DNA from: Trematomus loennbergii
Taxonomy: Eukaryota > Chordata > Actinopteri > Perciformes > Nototheniidae
DNA: 64,000 bases
Assembly: GCA_012861695.1 (NCBI GenBank)
Contig: JAAOOA010000458.1
Span: 1-64,000, forward strand
Direction: 5' to 3'
In this document: piece by piece, positions 56,801-64,000 of the stretch
Numbering within the stretch: the stretch's first letter is position 1
How the letters are laid out: every line of letters begins with the position of its first letter
The notes under the pieces: generated by a model
Database searches by the model: none
The model's input: only the letters and a program-made list of their open reading frames with translations
Told to the model about the DNA's origin: nothing
Program-made: the position numbers and the translations under genes

Positions 56801-57861
56801 GGACTGAGTCTAACGTCTTTTGCTGGCAGAGAGGAGCTAGCATACAGCATTTCATCAGTGCCTTATTTTATGTTTCTATGAAAAAAATATCTTAACAACA
56901 TATGATGCTTGCTGTTATCAAACATTAGCTATCAATCTAACAAGCTGTACAGCGTAAGCTAGTTATCTCCTTGACAAGCTAGCTAACGTTTGCTATCTCT
57001 TTAACTAGTTAGCTAGCTTACGTTAGCTACTTATCCAACAAGCCAGCTAGCCATGTAAGCTATGTATCTCACATCTCCAAACATCGCTGTCAATTCTAAA
57101 ATATACCTTTTTTCGGTAAAGGCAAATTGTTAATTGAAATAGTGAGTTTCTCTCCTGAAAAACAGTTCATTTAAAAGCTTCAAAACATTTAATTTGGCAA
57201 TTATTGAATATTGCATCAAACCCTTATATGTTATTTGAGCTGTTGTGATATTACAAAGTCCTTGAAGAACCTATTGGACAAAATATAAAAGGTGGCGTGA
57301 AAACATAATAATAATAATAATAATAATAATGGGTTCCATTTATAAAGCACTTCATATTTGAAATTCAAATCCCGAAGTGCTACAGGCGGTGAGCAGGAAC
57401 AGTATAAATAGACATGACACAACACGGTAGAATTAATAAAAGCAATAAAAAATAAATAAATAAATAAAAATAAAAGGATGGTACAAGGGGTCTAGGCAAA
57501 GGCTCTTTTGAAAAGGTGGGTTTTGAGGCCTTTTTTAAAAGCCTCCACGCTCTGTGGTGCTCTCATGTGGTCGGGGAGAGCGTTCCACAGACTGGGGGCA
57601 GCCGAGCAGAAGGCCCGGTCTCCCGTGGTACGGAGCTTAACATGGTCAGTATTTGATTTCTCAACCTGAATTTCTTTTGGTTTCTAATCATAGATGAAGG
57701 AAGTCAGTACACGTGTGGGTATCCCAGAGAACTGCATCCTTCCTGTGAAGAACTACAGTGAAGAACTGGACCTGAACAGTGACACTGACGCTCTGATCCT
57801 GAGCGCACTGAAACACATCCTCCAGTTAGGAAACGACCACGTCAACAAACACTATGCATGA
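50862..57861 (+). CDS. ifi44l: Interferon-induced protein 44-like GTPase
   Basis: Seven coding exons, all with GT-AG sites and consistent phases: 50862-50925, 51010-51043, 51744-51936, 55043-55204, 56181-56352, 56470-56570, 57694-57861; 894 nt, 297 residues plus TGA. The ATG has a good context (GCAGCCATGGG). The protein starts [15 protein letters not shown] with a short Pro-Ala repeat, then STPWREINW, a conserved IFI44 motif. P-loop GLIGAGKS at residues 60-67, DNMG at 118-121, and TKID at 217-220 are the G1, G3 and G4 motifs of this dynamin-like/HSR1-type GTPase family. IFI44 proteins are cytoplasmic, interferon-inducible and reported to restrain virus growth and cell proliferation. No frameshift is seen, in contrast to the NLR. 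Introns 3, 4 and 6 carry mobile elements. Confident on family; IFI44 versus IFI44L is not resolvable in fish. Confidence 0.95.
51987..52755. mobile_element. TTAA-flanked element in IFI44-like intron 3
   Basis: TIRs AGCTCTCCTATTATGC and GCATAATAGGTGACCT with TTAA on both sides (51983-51986, 52756-52759), 769 bp. Related in kind to the element at 12051. A 65-bp part (52620-52690) recurs inverted at 58690-58755. Confidence 0.85.
53050..53910 (-). mobile_element. hAT transposase N-terminal fragment with BED finger
   Basis: The minus strand encodes [28 protein letters not shown], then in a shifted frame a His-rich part and [33 protein letters not shown]-x2-C with downstream His fits a BED zinc finger of ZBED-like hAT transposases. 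The minus-strand start ends in a CTAGGGCTTTGAAATTAGTG-type terminus near 53908. Catalytic domain absent. Lies in intron 3, opposite strand to the host gene. Confidence 0.75.
54091..54749 (+). mobile_element. Harbinger MITE, deletion derivative of the 20.9-kb element
   Basis: TIRs GGCGCTTTCACACCGAAGTA and TACTTGGTGTGAAAGCGCC. At 54390 it keeps the start of the Myb-like gene (ATGGCAACACAAAAG, then GGCGATTTACTCGGA) as in the 20921 element, then jumps to the 3' part, including GAAGAAGAAGAAGTGAC. It sits in IFI44-like intron 3. Confidence 0.88.
55420..55930. repeat. 72-bp minisatellite, 7 units, in IFI44-like intron 4
   Basis: The exact 72-bp period has the core GGTGGTGACGTGAAGTCATG then TGACCGTGCTGTAGTTCCTT. 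Only a few substitutions occur between units (CCACC or CCTCC), so it is young. Each unit contains TGACGTGA and GTCATGTGAC, CRE- and E-box-like. Confidence 0.96.
56571..57290. other. IFI44-like intron 6, upstream part
   Basis: Contains GCTAGCTAAC/GTTAGCTAGC short repeats at 56940-57060 and a small inverted repeat around 56700-56740 (CAGATATAATGGTGTCTGAT with its inverse). No gene seen. Confidence 0.5.
57300..57650. mobile_element. Retroposon 3'-end-like fragment in intron 6
   Basis: AAT trinucleotide run followed by TTTATAAAGCACTTCATATT, AAGGTGGGTTTTGAGGCCTT and GAGAGCGTTCCACAGACTGG, blocks I associate with common fish LINE/SINE tails. It stops 40 bp before the acceptor of the last IFI44-like exon. 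Confidence 0.65.
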
Positions 57862-57944
57862 TGACTACTTGATGCAACATACAGAGTCAATTCATACATA
57901 CAACACATATTCATGTATAAAAGACTTACAAAAAATTGGCAAGG

Positions 57945-58712
57945 CAAGGCAAGTTTATTTATACAGCACCTTTCAACACAAGGCAATTCAAAGTGCTTTA
58001 CAAAAAAATGAAAGACATTAAGAAAATGGCATTTAAAATCAGTCATTAAAAAGAAAAGATAATAAAATAAACATTAAAAGAAAAAATACATGAATAAAAG
58101 TTACAGTGCAGTTTAAGATGTGAACCCAGCGTGCAGCGGCAAAAAGAAAAGTCTTCAACCTGGATTTAAAAGTAGTCAGAGTTGCAGCGGGCTTCAGAAC
58201 TGGAGTGATGCGATCCACTTTCTAGTGTCAGTGAGGACTCGAGCAGCGGCGTTCTGAATCAGCTGCAGCTTTCTAATAGATGTTTTAGTGAGACCTGTAA
58301 AGACACCATTACAGTAGTCCAGTCTACTGAAGATAAAAGCATGGACAAGTTTTTCCAAATCCTGCTGTGACATTAGTCTTTAATCCTATGTTCTTTAGGT
58401 GATAGTAGGCTGATTTAGTAACTGTTTTAATGTGACTGTTGAAACTCAGGTCAGAGTCCATGACTACACCTAGATTTCTGGCTTTATCTGTTGTTTTGAA
58501 CATTGCAGACTGAAGCTCAGCGCTAACTTTTATACGTTCTGCCTTGGCTCCAAAAACCATTACCTCAGTTTGATCTTTGTTTAATTGGAGAAAGTTCTGA
58601 CACATCCAGTCATTGATTTGTTCAATGCACTTACTCAGTTGGTACGTCTTTTCTACATGAATATGTGTCCCCGGTGTTCCAGGGAACTCACCAAGTGTCA
58701 GAAAACACAACC
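57945..58712 (-). mobile_element. L2-type LINE, C-terminal RT and 3' end
   Basis: The minus-strand frame (58710-58324) has QINDWMCQNFLQLNKDQTEV, KARNLGVVMDSDLSFNSHIK and VTKSAYYHLKNI, the RT thumb region of L2 elements. It continues out of frame through CAGCTGATTCAGAACGCCGC to a 3' end with GGCAAGGCAAGGCAAGTTTA. 5' truncated, no YXDD. Confidence 0.85.
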
Positions 58713-59050
58713 CTCTCTATTTTCCTCCATACCCAAATCTCTAAAAAAGGGGCTGCAACGGATCTGATAAAAACTGATCCAGATTTGAACACTGTCCTGA
58801 CGTCAGGACGGTGGCGCTACGGCTATTGGGCCAACTCCACCAATCAGGAGGAGACAGCCACGGCCATTACCGTTCGAAAGCGCTGGAGACGCTGTAGTAC
58901 ATATGCCAGGCCTGTAAGTGGCGCTGTAGTCTGCCACAAAAGCAGCGAAGAAGACTTCCCGCCCATAGTTACCATGGTTCCTAGTGCATAAAATACATAT
59001 TTACACTGTTTGTATTGTATGCTCTTGGATTAATAAAGTATTCTGGTTCT
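58713..59050. repeat. Mixed repeat fragments downstream of IFI44-like gene
   Basis: 58690-58755 is the inverse of part of the TTAA element at 52620-52690. 58880-58960 matches 32270-32350 (GCTGTAGTACATATGCC). AATAAA at 59032-59037 is a possible polyadenylation signal, of uncertain owner. Confidence 0.55.
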
Positions 59051-59436
59051 GATTATTCACTAAGCAGCAAACTTTTATTTATTTTTATTTCTGGTTTTCC
59101 TACAAAAGCAAAACACAAGATCTCCGTGATGCTCATTTAAACAAAACTGAAAGATGAAGCAACATGTAAATTGAAACCTGAATATCCATCAGCTGCTGTT
59201 CCACCACAGCTCCAGCAGAGGGCGGCAGGCTCTATATTATAATACTATATCTACACAAAGATATCAATAATTATAAACCCCTGGAATAAAACCATATCAA
59301 TAATGAATGTTCTATAATGAGCATTAAACTGTACAGTATATCTCTGCTGTGTACAATACTTTGAAGATAGTACTGGATAGTAACTACCTTTACTCAGGTA
59401 CTGCACTTCTGGGGTACTTTGAGTATTTTGAGTTTT

Positions 59437-60298
59437 AGGACTCATTATGCTGACTCATATCAGGGTTTAGGATCATGATGCTGACTCATATCAGGGTTTA
59501 GGACTCATGATGCTGACTCATATCAGGGTTTAGGATCATAATGCTGACTCATATCAGGGTTTAGGACCATGATGCTGACTCATATCAGGGTTTAGGACCA
59601 TGATGCTGACTCATATCAGGGTTTAGGATCATAATGCTGACTCATGTCAGGGTTTAGGATCATGATGCTGACTCATATCAGGGTTTAGGATCATAATGCT
59701 GACTCATATCAGGGTTTAGGATCATAATGCTGACTCATATCAGGGTTTAGGATCATGATGCTGACTCATATCAGGGTTTAGGAACATTATGCTGACTCAT
59801 ATCAGGGTTTAGGATCATGATGCTGACTCATATCAGGGTTTAGGATCATTATGCTGACTCATATCAGGGTTTAGGACTCATGATGCTGACTCATATCAGG
59901 GTTTAGGATCATTATGCTGACTCATATCAGGATTTAGGATCATGATGCTGACTCATATCAGGGTTTAGGATCATTATGCTGACTCATATCAGGGTTTAGG
60001 ACTCATAATGCTGACTCATATCAGGGTTTAGGATCATGATGCTGACTCATATCAGGGTTTAGGATCATAATGCTGACTCATATCAGGGTTTAGGACCATG
60101 ATGCTGACTCATATCAGGGTTTAGGACATTATGCTGACTCATATCAGGGTTTAGGATCATAATGCTGACTCATATCAGGGTTTAGGATCATGATGCTGAC
60201 CATATCAGGGTTTAGGACCATAATGCTGACTCATATCAGGGTTTAGGACTCATGATGCTGACTCATATCAGGGTTTAGGACCATAATGCTGACTCAGG
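59437..60298. repeat. 31-bp minisatellite, about 28 units
   Basis: The unit ATGCTGACTCATATCAGGGT + TTAGGATCATA varies at ACC, ACT and ATT positions and by one- or two-base length changes. TGACTCA (AP-1-like) is in nearly every unit. Confidence 0.96.
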
Positions 60299-60904
60299 TC
60301 ATTGTTTTTAGGACTTATTATGTCATCTCTTTCTACTCCTTTAGCTCTCTAGGATCATAATGTTTGTAAAACTTAAAAAGTCAGAATGGTTCATTTTTAA
60401 TATGTATTTCTGATCTCTGACCTTTTTAGGTTGTTGCTATTATATATATTAGGAATGAGTCCCAGGTGACTTCAACAGACTGAGCTGCACGTCTGCTTTC
60501 TCCTCCGTCTGTTGCTTTGTTTGTTCTTCAGCAGGATGTATGACCCGATATCAATGAACCTTGTTTCAAGATGAAGCAGGAACAACACGTTTAGTTTAGG
60601 AGAGGATCTGCAAATAAAACACGATACTTCAAACATGAACCCAAAGTGAATTCTATCATTTCTTCTTTAAGTTACATTCAGGGTCAAATTGACCCGTTTG
60701 AAAGTTGGAAAATCTACGAAAAATACTTTCAAGTATTTTTTTTATATGAAACTTCTTCTCCTTAATTAGTGCAATAAACAAGTAAAATGAAAATGGTTCA
60801 TGTCATGCATTTGGAATCCCCCCCCTACATGTCTATATCACAGAGATGGTATTCGGGTAAATCTGACCCGGCAGTGAAAGTGGAGGCTAAAAGGGGTCAG
60901 AAAT

Positions 60905-60905
<1 letters not shown>
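60299..60905. other. AT-rich sequence with GGGTCAAATTGACCC motif
   Basis: 60690-60705 holds GGGTCAAATTGACCCG, common near piggyBac-like ends, but no matching end or TTAA pair was confirmed. No gene. Confidence 0.4.
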
Positions 60906-61086
<181 letters not shown>

Positions 61087-61106
61087 CGTTAGTCTATCTT
61101 TCCTTT

Positions 61107-61209
61107 CAGAACCTTGCCTGTAAACTGAACAACATGTCATTAAGAAACCTGCGTCATCAAACTGAAACATTTAAATATGTTCCCCACATAAAATCAAAGC
61201 AATCCCACG
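61107..61209 (+). other. Possible unassigned exon
   Basis: An acceptor-like TTCCTTTCAG precedes an open segment NLACKLNNMSLRNLRHQTET and a GT follows at CCAG|GTATTC. No family is recognised; this may be chance. 61210-62600 has no other gene candidate. Confidence 0.15.
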
Positions 61210-62599
61210 ACCAGGTATTCAGTGAATATCTTTTAATGTGTTTACAAAACCAAAATAAATATCAAATAATCAACATATATGAAGCTTAACATTTTAAATG
61301 CTCAGAACAAATCGTACAAAAAGCTTTTTTACAGAGAAATAAAACCAAGCGTTCTGCTTCACAACGCACAGCTACATGTATATACCAATAACTCAATATG
61401 ATGGAATAATATAAACCTTTAATTAATGCTGTGTGTGATGATGTGAGGGGCAGCGTGTGCTGTTGGTGCCACATCATAAACGGAACATTTCAGATAAAAA
61501 GCAGGACAATTTGAGGCTTAAAAATATGAGAAGACTGATCAATACCTCCATAATCTTCAGTGTGGTTAGCTATGAATCTTCCAAAACTTCCAAACACCTT
61601 GTCCTGGACATAGTTTCTACAGCATAAACTGTGGAACAGTACAGTAGGCCCACACAAACTGCAGAACACCGGGCTTTGGGAACACTCAAAATTACTTAAT
61701 TTAATTCCCATTTAACCTGTTAAGGGGCTTTTTTCCCCCGTTTTTTTTCTCACGAAACTGTGTCTCAGGGCTTCTTAAAATGTAATAAACTATTCATGTG
61801 TCCTACTCAGAGGAAACGCATCTAACTGATGATATGAACCATGTTTACCGAAACAAAACACAAGTCTCACAAGAAGCGTCTAAATGAGCCCTGAGCGAAA
61901 AAATGCTAACGCACTCTAGGTATAAATCAATCGATATACTTATCGGATATGCACAAACAAGCTTACAAGCTGAGATTCCACATATTCTAGAAATATAAGT
62001 ATCATCACTGAGCGATCAGAACTCGCGGCAGGGGAAGCAAATACAGACATCACACGACGTAGCTTTAGGTAGCAAAACACGGAGATATGCTCACTTTTGC
62101 AGAATACAATTCTGATCAAAAACGAGAAAAACGCAGCTGAAGGTTAATCCATAGGTTAATCCAATGTGTCTGTCACTTTGAAAATGATTGATGATCCATA
62201 ATTCCATTTTTATGTCAAAAACTGAGTTTCATTAGCTGCTAATGGTAGCTTCCAGAGTGTATGACAGCTTCCTGTTTTGTCTCCTTGGATACGAGTCCAA
62301 ACAACTCACAGACTGCACCGGGCGCTCACGTAGGAGCCCTGTGACCATCAGATTTGACGACGCTGATTGGCTGAAATTATGTTTTCGCGGCATAGTTTAC
62401 ACGTTACAGATAGCAACAGTCAGCTGCTAGTGGCTGCTGCTGCACTGGTTGAGGCTCCTCTCTTAGCGCCCAGACGAGAGAAGGTACACGGGCAAGGCCA
62501 GGCAGGAAACATGTGACTTATCAGTAACTTTAGACATCGTAACACAATTTTAAACGAGATTTTTTATTGTAGATTATACATTTTACTGATACCAATTAT

Positions 62600-62730
62600 A
62601 TAATATTTACCTTGTTCATTAAAAATAAAAATAAAAATATATATTTTTTAAATATATTTTTTATTTATTTTTTTAATATGGGAAGAGGTGGGGCGGCGCC
62701 CCTAGCGCCCCTATGGACCGGCCGCCACTG
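62600..62730 (-). mobile_element. hAT-type terminus (CAGTGGCGGCCGG)
   Basis: On the minus strand it begins CAGTGGCGGCCGGTCCATAG followed by GGGGCGCTAGGGGCGCC. This is the terminus of a fish hAT element that inserted at the edge of a B30.2 fragment. Opposite end not defined. Confidence 0.6.
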
Positions 62731-62875
62731 ATCAGAGTGTCATAGGAGACTCTGTAGAAGGAGAGGAGCCAGCAGGATGATCCAGATACACTGCTACTCT
62801 ACCAGAGGAGGAGGAGGAGGAAGAGGAGGAGGAGAAGAAGAGGAGGGGTGTTTCTCTGTTATTGTGCCAGACAGA
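62731..62875 (-). pseudogene. B30.2 exon fragment (second pseudogene copy)
   Basis: GTCATAGGAGACTCTGTAGA and ATCCAGATACACTGCTACTC match the B30.2 exon at 9408-9480 and the copy at 31984-32060. A GGA expansion (about 62805-62840) disrupts it. It continues after the insertion at 63743-63767. Confidence 0.85.
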
Positions 62876-63098
62876 TAGACCCTCCAGAAAAACGCGGGCT
62901 AAAATCCTTGATTATGCGATTAAACATGCGGGGGTTTTTATGCGAAATATGCGGAGAAGTTGCGAAATATGCGGAAATATGCGAAATATGCGAAAAGTTG
63001 CGAAATATGCGGGAGGCGGAAAAAAGGTGATTCTTCTCCCACACCCTGTTACTAGGCTACTACTGAATGAAAGGAAGCCCTTTTAAAGAGTTCCTATG

Positions 63099-63158
<60 letters not shown>

Positions 63159-63168
63159 CACACACACA

Positions 63169-63238
<70 letters not shown>

Positions 63239-63742
63239 ACACACACACACACCTCCGCCTCATTCTGTTTTCATTTACCCGTTCGTTATCTGACCAGCTT
63301 CAATCTTGTATGCTCCAACACACAGTTGCACGGGGTGCAGAATAGTTTCCCCCCACTTTCGTGCAAGACATCTGCGTACTGCTTTGCCCGGTCTTTAGCA
63401 GAAATGTTCGTAAGCAAATGGGATGGATTCGATTTGTTCATCTTGGTCAGAGCCGTATAATAGTATAATTATAATAGTATAATAATAATAGTATAATAGT
63501 ATATAATAATCTATATGGCGCTGATCTTGTTGCTTTTCTCTCTCGTGTGAGTTCCACACATTCACTCTACGGTGTTGTTTACCTGCGCGAGCTGATGACA
63601 TCACTACTTCACGTTAACTTTATTTTTCCTCAATTTTGTGTGGAAAAATGCGGGGATTATGCGGCCTTTTAAAAATATGCGCTATTTTGCTGATTATGCG
63701 GTAAATTATGCGATCGCATAATCGCGTTTTTCTGGAGGGTCT
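62876..63742. mobile_element. TIR element with ATATGCG repeats
   Basis: Ends TAGACCCTCCAGAAAAACGC and GCGTTTTTCTGGAGGGTCTA; GACAGA flanks it (62870-62875, 63743-63748). Subterminal regions are dense in AAATATGCG/TTATGCGAT motifs (62945-63012 and 63650-63725). It contains a CA microsatellite (63100-63252) and no transposase. Confidence 0.85.
63100..63252. repeat. CA microsatellite inside the TIR element
   Basis: CA repeats with AACA and CACC interruptions. Frames across it are artefacts. Confidence 0.97.
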
Positions 63743-63767
63743 AGACAGAGTAACGAACAGAATAATA

Positions 63768-64000
63768 ATAATCCTTATATTTATTATAGCGCTTTATCAA
63801 TGACTCAAAGCACTTTACAGATACACATTACACATACAGATCATACGTAATGGTCTACTGTGGACAACACCCACAGGAGCAAGTTCAGGTGAAGTGTCTT
63901 GCCCAAGGACACAACGGCTTTACAGACGCAGCAGGGCGGGTTTCACCCCCTTGATCTGATGATCAATGCACAGCGCACTGCGCCACACAGGCCATCTTCA
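63768..64000 (-). mobile_element. tRNA-derived SINE, runs to window end
   Basis: Nearly identical to 33173-33416 and placed at the same point of the B30.2 remnant (AACGAACAGAATAATAAT). Truncated only by the window edge. Confidence 0.88.

Noticed and set aside
59437..60298. Second regular array with 31-bp period
   Set aside because: Again no spacers between units; ordinary minisatellite.

Overview
The window is eukaryotic and almost certainly from a teleost fish. It has split genes with GT-AG introns, long CA microsatellites, tRNA-derived SINEs, several superfamilies of fish DNA transposons, LINE and LTR fragments, and two fish-type innate-immunity genes. I cannot name the species. Roughly nine tenths of the window is repeats, and most open frames are repeat artefacts.

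Layout. 1-9.2 kb: dispersed repeats and minisatellites (15-, 38-, 72- and about 120-bp units), a Tc1-like MITE, a Ty3/gypsy pol scrap and a possible solo LTR. 9.2-18.5 kb, minus strand: an NLR gene with PYD, FISNA-NACHT, five 174-bp LRR exons and a terminal B30.2 exon. Its large NACHT exon carries many net-minus frameshifts, mostly at short homopolymers. 18.6-29.3 kb: mobile elements (several TIR elements, a 3.1-kb Harbinger-type element with a Myb-like exon, a textbook hAT MITE, SINEs). 29.3-31.75 kb: a second copy of 2.06-2.79 kb in which one 25-bp motif has expanded to about 1.75 kb. 31.75-35.2 kb: a B30.2 pseudogene cut by three insertions; a related copy starts at 62.73 kb.

35.29-47.78 kb is a 12.5-kb segment bounded by 451/452-bp inverted arms. 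Inside are a LINE reverse-transcriptase fragment, a complete 4.75-kb endogenous retrovirus with a 4-bp target duplication, a LINE RNase H domain split by a 3.04-kb element with about 0.95-kb terminal inverted repeats, and a piggyBac-like MITE.

48.1-57.9 kb, plus strand: an apparently intact interferon-induced protein 44-like GTPase gene (seven coding exons, 297 codons) behind an ISRE and TATA box and a non-coding first exon. Its introns hold a TIR element, a TTAA-flanked element, a hAT transposase fragment, a Harbinger MITE and two minisatellites. 57.9-64 kb: L2-type LINE, minisatellite, CA repeats, hAT end, B30.2 fragment and SINE.

Both genes belong to innate immunity: an inflammasome-type sensor candidate and an interferon-stimulated effector. 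I see no sign that they act as one transcription unit. No bacterial features, CRISPR arrays or operons are present.
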